Shown here one piece after another: positions 14,498 to 19,730 of a DNA stretch of 19,730 bases (position 1 is the first letter of the stretch; each line of letters starts with the position of its first letter). This DNA is from JAGNZR01 sp051646055. Its GTDB lineage: Bacteria; Fusobacteriota; Fusobacteriia; Fusobacteriales; Fusobacteriaceae. The translations under genes and the position numbers were made by a program. The stretch covers positions 1 through 19,730 of the forward strand of contig JBOFCM010000010.1 in NCBI GenBank assembly GCA_051646055.1. Direction: 5' to 3'. The notes under the pieces are model-generated. The model ran no database searches. It was not told the DNA's origin and saw only the letters and a list, made by a program, of their open reading frames with translations.

Positions 14498-15007
14498 TTA
14501 AATCTGTTTTTTTATTTTATTAATTAATCCAGCTAAATTTCCAGCATGACATAATTCGCCGCAGTAAGTTCTAGGCCTTAAGATTAATCCAGTTATTATG
14601 GCCAGAATGGTAGTTCCTATAAAACCTGTGTAAACTGATGCGCCTAATTGGGAAAGAGATGTGGCTTTTATCAATCCCATTACAACTTTTACCCATAATA
14701 AAGAAGTTATAGTATATTTAAACCAAGGATTGGTAAGAAATTTTGGAGGTGTTAATCCAAAGCTAAATTTTGAAAGTAATTTTTTTAGCCACCCTCCTCT
14801 AGGACAGAAATAAGCACAGTAAGGTTTTCCTTTACTAAAAAAAGATTGAGTTGCACCTAAAAACATTGATATAAGTGCAAGTGCTCCAAATCTTATGTCA
14901 ATTAGAGGAAGGATAAGCAAGATTACAAATATACCCCATGTGTAATTTCGATAAAAATTAACTTTTGATTTATTTCCTTTTATAAGCGTTTTTTTTAATA
15001 AAGTCAT
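14498..15007 (-). CDS. Small membrane protein with two CxxxC(P/H) pairs, NapH/4Fe-4S-membrane-protein-like
   Basis: The protein has 169 residues with four hydrophobic segments (about 23-38, 41-55, 97-115, 125-143). KPYCAYFCPRGG (61-72; C64, C68) and RTYCGELCHAGNLAG (146-160; C149, C153) are placed at membrane edges like the CxxxCP motifs of NapH, NosR and CcoG-type membrane iron-sulfur proteins. Those proteins carry extra ferredoxin domains with CxxCxxCxxxC sites; this one has none, so it is a minimal membrane core. It could pass electrons or bind a metal or sulfur species. AAAGGAG precedes the ATG, and a perfect operator lies just upstream (15027-15050). Divergent from an ArsP-like permease. 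Function unproven. Confidence 0.75.
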   Translation of the reverse strand: MTLLKKTLIKGNKSKVNFYRNYTWGIFVILLILPLIDIRFGALALISMFLGATQSFFSKGKPYCAYFCPRGGWLKKLLSKFSFGLTPPKFLTNPWFKYTITSLLWVKVVMGLIKATSLSQLGASVYTGFIGTTILAIITGLILRPRTYCGELCHAGNLAGLINKIKKQI

Positions 15008-15026
15008 AGAAGCTCCTTTTAAATAG

Positions 15027-15050
15027 TTATATAGCGATAACGCTATATAA
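15027..15050. promoter_or_regulatory. Perfect 24-bp operator, copy 1 (shared with rhodanese gene)
   Basis: TTATATAGCG (15027-15036), a 4-bp centre, and CGCTATATAA (15041-15050) form a perfect 10-bp inverted repeat. It begins two bases after the -10 of the minus-strand promoter and so covers its transcription start. The left half recurs exactly at 19607-19616. Confidence 0.75.
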
Positions 15051-15052
15051 TG

Positions 15053-15081
15053 AGTATATTATTTTTTTTTAATATTGTCAA
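15053..15081 (-). promoter_or_regulatory. Promoter of the CxxxC membrane-protein gene
   Basis: On the minus strand: TTGACA (15081-15076), 17-bp spacer, TATACT (15058-15053). A near-consensus sigma-70 promoter with the operator immediately downstream, the arrangement of a strongly repressed gene. Confidence 0.8.
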
Positions 15082-15175
15082 TAAGGATATTAAATTTTTT
15101 TAATAAAAAAGTGTAACCTTTTTTTAATTTTACTGTCTATATAAGTAGAAATAAAAAATAAAAGGAGTGATTAGA

Positions 15176-16132
15176 ATGTTTGATTGGTTAGATTTACAAT
15201 GGATGTATCTTGTTGAAAGTGTATTTGGTTTATCCTTGAAAACTAAAACAGGAGAGGTGATATTTTATTTTCTTCATGCTGCAAGTTCTATACTGATTTT
15301 ATTATCTGTGGGAATTTTTATAATTTCTATAATAAGAACTTTTATATCTACAGATAAAATAAAAAATTTTTTAGAAACACATAAGGGACCCCAAGCCAAT
15401 TTTATGGCTTCGTTACTTGGAGTTCTAACTCTCTTCTGCTCATGTTCCAGTGTTCCACTATTTATAGGTTTTATAGAATCAGGAATCCCAGTAGGAGTTG
15501 TATTTTCTTTCCTGATAACTTCTCCTATCGTAAATGAGGCGGCATTTTTAATTCTGCTCAGTATATTCGGATGGGAGATAGCTCTTATATATGCTGTTTC
15601 AGGGATTATTATAGGAGTAGTTGGAGGACTTATAATAGGTAAATTAGGTGTAGAAAAGTATGTAGAAGAATACATATATAAAATGCACTTAGAAGGAAAA
15701 GCAGAGCCGGTATATCGAGGGAAAGAGAGATTAAGTTTTGCTTGGGCAGAAACAAAGGAGATAGTGATAAAATTAATCCCCTATATTTTTGTAGGGATAG
15801 CAATAGGAGCATTTATTCATAACTGGGCACCTACAGATCTTTTAACTAAATATGGAGGGCCAGACAATTGGTTGGCAGTTCCTTTTGCCACATTGGTAGG
15901 AATACCTCTATATACTGATGCAGCAGGAATAATTCCAATAGCACAGGCTCTAATTGAAAAAGGCGTGGGAGTCGGAACTACAATGGCATTCATGATGGTA
16001 GCAGTAGCCCTTTCACTACCTGAGATTTTAATGCTGAAAAAAGTTATAAAAAAAGAATTAATTGCAATATTCATCTCCATTGTGGGGATAGGAATAATTG
16101 GTGTAGGTTATATGTTTAATATAATTTTATAG
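15176..16132 (+). CDS. ArsP/DUF318-family permease, first copy
   Basis: The protein has 318 residues from ATG 15176, with AAAAGGAGTG upstream (the GTG at 15167 lies inside that site). About eight membrane helices in two halves joined by a cytoplasmic linker (about 155-200). The first half has the hallmark FCSCSSVPLFIGFIESGIPVG (starts near 87; C88 and C90) and the second has VGIPLYTDAAGIIPIAQAL. ArsP members export trivalent organoarsenicals; others in the family have unknown substrates. After the Cys motif it has SPIVNEAAF where the second copy has SPLVDLASF, so the two may differ in substrate. Followed at 42 bp by a small Cys-Cys protein gene. Confidence 0.88.
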   Translation: MFDWLDLQWMYLVESVFGLSLKTKTGEVIFYFLHAASSILILLSVGIFIISIIRTFISTDKIKNFLETHKGPQANFMASLLGVLTLFCSCSSVPLFIGFIESGIPVGVVFSFLITSPIVNEAAFLILLSIFGWEIALIYAVSGIIIGVVGGLIIGKLGVEKYVEEYIYKMHLEGKAEPVYRGKERLSFAWAETKEIVIKLIPYIFVGIAIGAFIHNWAPTDLLTKYGGPDNWLAVPFATLVGIPLYTDAAGIIPIAQALIEKGVGVGTTMAFMMVAVALSLPEILMLKKVIKKELIAIFISIVGIGIIGVGYMFNIIL

Positions 16133-16174
16133 AGTTATATTAAAATAATAATAAAATATAAAAAGGAGAAAAAT

Positions 16175-16276
16175 ATGTCTATATTAAACAGAATTTTAGG
16201 AAAAAAAAATACGGGATGTTGTTCGAAAGATTTGGAAGAAGCAATAAAAAAAGCTAAAGAAAGTCAGAACTCGTGA
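16175..16276 (+). CDS. 33-residue Cys-Cys micro-protein
   Basis: An ORF with an excellent ribosome binding site (AAAAGGAG, 16161-16168) starting at ATG 16175, 42 bp after the permease stop. The product begins MSILNRILGKKNTGCCSKD: a short amphipathic lead with LGKK, then vicinal cysteines C15-C16, then a charged helix (LEEAIKKAKE) ending at TGA 16274-16276. Vicinal Cys could bind As(III)-like soft metals or exchange thiols with the CCxxC protein at 17997. I believe small proteins with an LGKK...CC layout occur near such permeases in other anaerobes, but cannot check this here. The 3' end overlaps the sigZ remnant in another frame, so the original C-terminus may have been lost. Confidence 0.6.
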   Translation: MSILNRILGKKNTGCCSKDLEEAIKKAKESQNS

Positions 16277-16610
16277 GGATGCAGAAGATATTCTTCAGGA
16301 AGTATATATAAAATTACATAATAATATACACACCCTGAAGGAAGAGGAAGATAACAATCTGAATGAAGAGATAATAGAGAGTATGAAACAGTTTATAGAA
16401 AAACTTCCCCCAACTTCTAAAGAAATAATTAAACTTTATGAATTTGAAAATCTCAGCCATAAGGAGATAGGTGAAAAAATGGGGATAAAAGAGAATAATT
16501 CAAAAGTAAAGCTAAAAAGGGCAAGAGAAAAATTAAAGAAAGAATTGGATCAGTGCTGTATTTTTTCCTTAGATAGGTATGGAAATATTCTTAATTATAT
16601 TGAAAAATAA
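16248..16610 (+). pseudogene. sigZ: Decayed ECF sigma factor (SigZ-like): N-terminus and region 2.4 missing
   Basis: The frame opens after TAA 16245-16247 with KKLKKVRTREDAEDILQEVY, which is region 2.2 of an ECF sigma factor (REDAEDILQEV...IKLH), but no ATG, GTG or TTG lies in frame before it. The sequence then jumps within about 15 residues to FIEKLPPTSKEIIKLYEFE, the start of region 4, so the stretch normally holding the WLYxIxRN..D..R segment (regions 2.3-2.4) is missing. Region 4 (LSHKEIGEKMGIKENNSKVKLKRAREKLKK) and the SigZ-type tail LDQCCIFSLDRYGNI are intact. The first usable start is ATG 16383, giving a 75-residue region-4-only protein with a weak ribosome site. A complete sigma factor cannot be made; a stand-alone region 4 fragment might be. 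Confidence 0.75.
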
Positions 16611-16636
16611 GAATATTATTTTTTTTTAATATGCTG

Positions 16637-16665
16637 TTGACAAAATCAGAATCCTGTTGTATCAT
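16637..16665 (+). promoter_or_regulatory. Promoter of the arsR-permease-thioredoxin operon
   Basis: TTGACA (16637-16642), 17-bp spacer, TATCAT (16660-16665). Predicted start near 16672, about 45 bp before the repressor ATG. Confidence 0.8.
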
Positions 16666-16666
16666 T

Positions 16667-16686
16667 ATATTAGAAATAATTAATAT
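16667..16686. promoter_or_regulatory. Candidate autoregulatory operator
   Basis: ATATTA (16667-16672) and TAATAT (16681-16686) form an inverted repeat over the predicted transcription start. It shares TTATAT (16665-16670) with the operators at 15027 and 19607 but lacks their GCG core, so it would be a weaker or different site. Confidence 0.35.
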
Positions 16687-16717
16687 GCTATCAGGTGCAC
16701 AGATAGAAAGGAGTTCT

Positions 16718-16981
16718 ATGGAAAAACAGTTGGAAATATTGAAGGCACTAGCTCATCCTATAAGACTGGGGATTGTACATACCTTGGCACAGTGTGAGAC
16801 TAAGTGCGTATGTGAAATACAGGAGATACAGAAAGAGGTATCTCAGTCAAATCTCTCTCAACATCTTAAAATTCTTAGGGAAGCTGATATTGTAACTTGT
16901 GAAAAAGTTGGGGGTTGGGTACACTATGCATTGAAAAACAGAGGAATTATGAATATTTTAAAAAGTTTAGAGGAGTTATAA
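16718..16981 (+). CDS. ArsR/SmtB-family repressor with CVC metal site
   Basis: The protein has 87 residues from ATG 16718 (AAAGGAG upstream); a longer frame back to 16631 would run through the promoter. Winged-helix layout: ILKALAHPIRLGIVHTL (7-23), QSNLSQHLKILREADIV with the recognition helix, and wing GGWVHYAL (65-72). KCVCEI places C30 and C32 exactly like the ELCVCDL site of arsenic-sensing ArsR; C26 and C61 could complete a thiolate site. It is shorter than the 11112 ArsR and clearly distinct from it. Its TAA is one base before the next permease ATG, so the two are translationally coupled. Likely repressor of this cluster and perhaps of the two TTATATAGCG operators; this is inference. 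Confidence 0.9.
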   Translation: MEKQLEILKALAHPIRLGIVHTLAQCETKCVCEIQEIQKEVSQSNLSQHLKILREADIVTCEKVGGWVHYALKNRGIMNILKSLEEL

Positions 16982-16982
16982 T

Positions 16983-17969
16983 ATGAAATTTATTGAAAAT
17001 GTTTTTTTGAAAATGACATGGCTCAATAACTGGGCAGAATATTTTGTGGTAAATGTGTTGGGATTATCCATGGATACCATGGCAGGAGGAGCACTTCAGT
17101 TTTTTATCTATGATACTATTAAAATATTTATACTTCTTGGAGTACTTATATTTGGAATCAGCTACATACAGAGTTTTTTCCCGCCAGAGCGTACGAAGAA
17201 AATTTTGGGAAGATTTAAGGGGGTAACAGGAAATACCTTGGGAGCACTACTTGGAACTATAACACCATTTTGTTCATGTTCAAGTATTCCACTGTTTATA
17301 GGATTTACATCAGCAGGATTACCGATAGGAGTAACATTTTCATTCCTAATATCTTCACCACTGGTGGATCTGGCATCTTTTTTACTTATAAGTTCATTCT
17401 TTGGGTTTAAGATAGCACTAGTATATGTAATTGTGGGAATAATTCTTGCTGTAATTGGTGGGCTTATAATCGATAAGATGAAAATGGAAAAGTATGTGGA
17501 AGAGTATGTTATGAATATTCCAAATGTGGATATGGAACTTCAACAGTTGAATCATGGGGACAGAGCACTTTTTGCCAAAAATCAAGTGAAAGATATATTC
17601 AAAAAAGTTTGGCTTCCAATTCTTATAGGAGTGGGAGTAGGAGCACTTATACACAATGTTATCCCTACCCAAATCATAGAAACTATTCTTGGACGGGATA
17701 ATCCTTTTGCAGTTCTCCTTGCAACAGTTGTAGGAATACCAATGTATGCTGATATATTCGGAACCCTTCCCATAGCGGAAGCTTTATATCTTAAGGGAGT
17801 AGGAATAGGAACTATACTGGCACTTATGATGTCGGTAACAGCTCTATCTTTCCCGGCTATGGTTATGCTGAGCAAAGTTATAAAACCTAGACTTTTAGGT
17901 CTATATATAGGTCTTGTTACTGCGGGAATAATCTTTATCGGATATTTCTTTAATACTTTCGGTCTTTAA
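16983..17969 (+). CDS. ArsP/DUF318-family permease, second copy
   Basis: The protein has 328 residues. Same architecture as the 15176 product, with PFCSCSSIPLFIGFTSAGLP (starting near 95; C97 and C99) in the first half and VGIPMYADIFGTLPIAEAL in the second. The linker MEKYVEEYVMN matches VEKYVEEYIYK of copy 1, confirming paralogy, but SPLVDLASF replaces SPIVNEAAF and the N-terminus is about ten residues longer. Ribosome site GAGGAG lies inside the end of the repressor gene. Followed at 27 bp by a thioredoxin-like gene, the common ArsR-permease-thioredoxin order. Substrate probably an organic or thiol-linked soft-metal species; not determinable. Confidence 0.9.
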   Translation: MKFIENVFLKMTWLNNWAEYFVVNVLGLSMDTMAGGALQFFIYDTIKIFILLGVLIFGISYIQSFFPPERTKKILGRFKGVTGNTLGALLGTITPFCSCSSIPLFIGFTSAGLPIGVTFSFLISSPLVDLASFLLISSFFGFKIALVYVIVGIILAVIGGLIIDKMKMEKYVEEYVMNIPNVDMELQQLNHGDRALFAKNQVKDIFKKVWLPILIGVGVGALIHNVIPTQIIETILGRDNPFAVLLATVVGIPMYADIFGTLPIAEALYLKGVGIGTILALMMSVTALSFPAMVMLSKVIKPRLLGLYIGLVTAGIIFIGYFFNTFGL

Positions 17970-17996
17970 TACTAAAAAAATATATGGAGGAAGAAA

Positions 17997-18233
17997 ATGG
18001 AAATTAAAGTTTTAGGTGGATGTTGTAAAAATTGTGATGTATTATTAGATTATGTAAATGAGACTCTTGCAGAGCTTGGAAAAGAAGCAGATGTAGAGAA
18101 GCTAACTGACTTTGTGAAAATAGCGAGATATGGAGTAATGAAAACTCCTGGAATTGTAATAGATGGAAAGGTTATTTTCTCTGGTCGTATGGCAGACAAA
18201 AAAGAAGTTAAAGAGATTTTATCAAAATATTAA
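17997..18233 (+). CDS. Thioredoxin/glutaredoxin-like protein of the TM0996/MTH895 type, CCxxC motif
   Basis: The protein has 78 residues, the usual length for this small redox family. MEIKVLGGCCKNC puts the redox pair C10-C13 on the first strand-helix turn with an extra vicinal C9. VMKTPGIVIDGKVIFSG (48-64) has the cis-Pro (P51) next to the active site and the central strands, and ADKKEVKEILSKY is the last helix. Such proteins are often encoded with ArsP/DUF318 permeases and an ArsR repressor and are thought to reduce or hand over the permease substrate. GGAGGAAG precedes the ATG. Last gene before a terminator. Confidence 0.9.
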   Translation: MEIKVLGGCCKNCDVLLDYVNETLAELGKEADVEKLTDFVKIARYGVMKTPGIVIDGKVIFSGRMADKKEVKEILSKY

Positions 18234-18236
18234 TTG

Positions 18237-18260
18237 GAAAGAGGGATATCCCTCTTTTTT
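18237..18260 (+). terminator. Rho-independent terminator
   Basis: AAAGAGGGAT and ATCCCTCTTT (18238-18257) form a perfect palindrome followed by more T. It ends the repressor-permease-thioredoxin operon and fills most of the 46-bp gap before the beta-lactamase. Confidence 0.85.
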
Positions 18261-18279
18261 CATATAAGGAAGGTGAATC

Positions 18280-19086
18280 ATGAAAAAGAGATTAAATTTG
18301 ATTATATTCCTATTTTTTATAGCAATTATTCCAGTATCATCCATGAATTTTATAGACAACTCTGGAGTAGAAGATGTTTTTCAAAAGAATAAAGCATCAG
18401 GAACTATTGTGATTTATGATATGAAAAACGACAAATATATTGTGCACAATAGGAAGAGAGCAGAAAAGGAATTTCCTCCAGCTTCCACATTTAAAATACC
18501 CAATACACTCATAGGCTTTTCTCTGGGAGTGATAGAAGACCCAGATAAGATATATTATAGATACAACGGAGAGAAAATGTTTCTGAAATCCTGGGAAAAA
18601 GATGTGAGTATAAGGGAGGCTATGAGGGTTTCCAGTGTTCCTGCATATCAGAAACTTGCAAGAGAGATAGGTCTGGAAAGAATGAAAGAGAGCCTAAAAA
18701 AAATAGAGTATGGAAATATGGAGATAGGAAAAAGAGTAGATCGTTTTTGGATAGATGGTCCCCTAAAGATAGATGCCTTCCAGCAGGTTGAATTTTTAAG
18801 GCAGTTGGTAAATTTGGAACTGCCTTTTTCCAAGGAGGCTCAGAAGAAAACAAAAGAGCTGTTACTTCTAGAAAAGCGAAAAAATTATTCCCTCTACGGG
18901 AAAACAGGATGGCTCATAAAAGATTTCAATCCTAATTTGGGCTGGTTTATGGGTTGGGTAGATTATGAAGGAGATACCTATATATTTGCCCTTAATATGG
19001 ATATAAAAAACTCTTCTCAGCTTTATAAACGAGAATTGATGGTTAAAAAAAGTTTAGAAACTTTGGGATTAAAGTTTGAAAAATAA
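18280..19086 (+). CDS. bla: Class D (OXA-type) beta-lactamase
   Basis: The protein has 268 residues. Signal peptide about 1-21 (IIFLFFIAIIPVSS) sends it to the periplasm. All class D active-site motifs are present and fall on standard positions: S69-TF-K72 (nucleophile and carbamylated Lys), S118-S-V120, Y144-G-N146, W157 and K208-T-G210. The omega-loop region RFWIDG is intact, so it should be functional and hydrolyse penicillins. Fusobacterial class D enzymes are known; the host range and spectrum of this one cannot be read from sequence. GGAAGGTG precedes the ATG. No promoter fits between the preceding terminator and the start, so expression may rely on read-through. Confidence 0.95.
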   Translation: MKKRLNLIIFLFFIAIIPVSSMNFIDNSGVEDVFQKNKASGTIVIYDMKNDKYIVHNRKRAEKEFPPASTFKIPNTLIGFSLGVIEDPDKIYYRYNGEKMFLKSWEKDVSIREAMRVSSVPAYQKLAREIGLERMKESLKKIEYGNMEIGKRVDRFWIDGPLKIDAFQQVEFLRQLVNLELPFSKEAQKKTKELLLLEKRKNYSLYGKTGWLIKDFNPNLGWFMGWVDYEGDTYIFALNMDIKNSSQLYKRELMVKKSLETLGLKFEK

Positions 19087-19097
19087 AAAATATAAAG

Positions 19098-19123
19098 AAA
19101 AAAGAGGGTTATCCCTCTTTTTT
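19098..19123. terminator. Bidirectional terminator between convergent genes
   Basis: AAAAAAGAGGG (19098-19108) and CCCTCTTTTTT (19113-19123) form a perfect stem around TTAT. It ends both the beta-lactamase and the rhodanese transcripts. Confidence 0.9.
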
Positions 19124-19161
19124 CATGCCAAAATATCTATAATATACCAGATGGGAGCAAA

Positions 19162-19587
19162 TTAATTGGAAAACTCTCTGTCATAAGGCCAGTTTTTCAT
19201 TCCGTCTTCAGCATTGAGAACATTCTTGAATCCATTTTGAGATAGGATTGCAGCTGCCTTTAGAGATCTTCCTCCTACAGCACAAAAAGTGATATAGGTT
19301 TTATTTTTATCCAACTCATTCATTCTAGCTTCTAGTTCACTCAAAGGGATGTTGATCATGCCTTTTATAAAACCGTCAGAACTAAGTTCGTGGGGATTTC
19401 TAACATCTAAAACAATACCCATGTTCCTATCGGATAATTCTTTTACTTTTGCAAGAGAGATAGTTTCATAGTTTCCTTCTACAGAATGAGTCGCAGCATA
19501 TATTTTTTTAATAAGATTGAATCTCTTATTCAACATGAAGAATAGTGCAACTGTTATAAAGATAGCAATAAATATCTTCCAAATCAT
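19162..19587 (-). CDS. Membrane-anchored single-domain rhodanese
   Basis: The protein has 141 residues from ATG 19587, chosen for GGAGGG seven bases upstream; the frame extends to 19650, but that would include the promoter and operator. One N-terminal membrane helix (about 2-19, WKIFIAIFITVALFFML) is followed by a rhodanese domain (about 40-137): VLDVRNPHELSSDGFIKG (59-76), then the active loop C102-AVGGRS-LKAA with catalytic C102 and R107, and the end motif EDGMKNWP. Rhodaneses carry sulfane sulfur as a Cys persulfide. Membrane anchoring places the sulfur next to a transporter or the membrane CxxxC protein at 14498, whose gene has the same promoter-operator layout. The side of the membrane is uncertain. 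Confidence 0.9.
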   Translation of the reverse strand: MIWKIFIAIFITVALFFMLNKRFNLIKKIYAATHSVEGNYETISLAKVKELSDRNMGIVLDVRNPHELSSDGFIKGMINIPLSELEARMNELDKNKTYITFCAVGGRSLKAAAILSQNGFKNVLNAEDGMKNWPYDREFSN

Positions 19588-19606
19588 AATTCCCTCCAAA
19601 ATATCG

Positions 19607-19630
19607 TTATATAGCGATGTAATTATATAA
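19607..19630. promoter_or_regulatory. 24-bp operator, copy 2
   Basis: TTATATAGCG (19607-19616), 4-bp centre, AATTATATAA (19621-19630). The left half-site is identical to that at 15027-15036 and the right half keeps TATATAA, giving the same 10-4-10 geometry. It overlaps the -10 and start of the rhodanese promoter. Confidence 0.7.
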
Positions 19631-19650
19631 CCTAGATATAATTTTGTCAA
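19622..19650 (-). promoter_or_regulatory. Promoter of the rhodanese gene
   Basis: On the minus strand: TTGACA (19650-19645), 17-bp spacer, TATAAT (19627-19622). A perfect sigma-70 consensus, which is usually found where a repressor keeps it silent; the operator overlaps it. Confidence 0.85.
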
Positions 19651-19730
19651 GAATTATATCTGAACTATTGTAGGAGAAAAAAATTAGATTTGTTGAAAAT
19701 GTTTTGAAAATCCTGTAGAGTGATGATAAA
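19651..19730. other. Right-edge sequence with no recognisable gene
   Basis: Eighty AT-rich bases run to the edge. I see no start codon with a convincing ribosome site on either strand; TTGAAA repeats could belong to a promoter of a gene beyond the window, but no spacing is convincing. Confidence 0.4.

Noticed and set aside
16196..16247. Frameshift in the A9 tract (16201-16209) joining the CC ORF to the sigma factor
   Set aside because: The sigma frame meets TAA at 16245-16247 before region 2.2, so a slip in the A tract would not join the two.
18235..18268. TTGGAA and TATAAG as a possible beta-lactamase promoter
   Set aside because: The 22-bp spacing contains the terminator hairpin and a start from it would leave no room for the ribosome site.
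1..19730. CRISPR arrays, tRNA/rRNA genes, insertion sequences, phage or toxin-antitoxin modules
   Set aside because: No regular repeat-spacer pattern, cloverleaf, transposase motif or integrase motif was seen anywhere in the window.

Overview
The window is AT-rich (about a third G+C by eye). It has short intergenic gaps, strong GGAGG-type ribosome binding sites and many hairpin-plus-T terminators. The mix of Met-rich exported proteins with MKKILLVGAF-type signal peptides, a class D beta-lactamase, anaerobe-type sulfur and arsenic genes and a SigZ-like remnant suggests an anaerobic Fusobacteriota chromosome (Fusobacterium, Cetobacterium, Ilyobacter or Propionigenium type). This is inference from protein flavour; no rRNA or tRNA is present to confirm it.

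Region 1 (1-3972), copper handling. The C-terminal part of a multicopper oxidase runs in from the left edge and is fused to a CopB-like outer-membrane domain. A Met-rich Spy/CpxP-like exported protein follows, then an OmpR-type response regulator, an overlapping histidine kinase whose sensor loop is itself Met/His-rich, and a second, shorter paralogue of the Met-rich protein. Together they look like a self-regulated envelope Cu(I)/Ag(I) defence.

Region 2 (4000-9300), ion exchange and housekeeping. It holds a Kef-like antiporter carrying an EIIA-like tail without the usual His, an AcuI-type oxidoreductase with an overlapping small ORF that resembles the start of an FMN-binding domain, a divergently transcribed NHA-type antiporter, a small acidic protein of unknown function and a metallophosphoesterase.

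Region 3 (9325-14490), sulfur and arsenic. A minus-strand operon encodes a DUF2202 ferritin-like protein and a split YeeE/YedE (PmpB/PmpA-like) sulfur transporter pair. Divergent from it is an arsR-acr3-arsC operon with an unusual Lys in the ArsC P-loop, followed by a second phosphoesterase and a GNAT acetyltransferase.

Region 4 (14498-19650), the most unusual part. It contains a small membrane protein with two CxxxC pairs, two paralogous ArsP/DUF318 permeases, a 33-residue Cys-Cys protein, a decayed sigZ sigma factor, an ArsR-type repressor with a CVC metal site, a CCxxC thioredoxin-like protein, a class D beta-lactamase and a membrane-anchored rhodanese. The membrane CxxxC gene and the rhodanese gene lie about 4.6 kb apart. 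Each has a TTGACA-N17-TATA(A/C)T promoter overlapped or abutted by a 24-bp operator with the same left half-site (TTATATAGCG). This suggests one repressor, most simply the ArsR encoded between them, controls a dispersed thiol/permease/Fe-S set. That regulon is my main candidate for an undescribed system.
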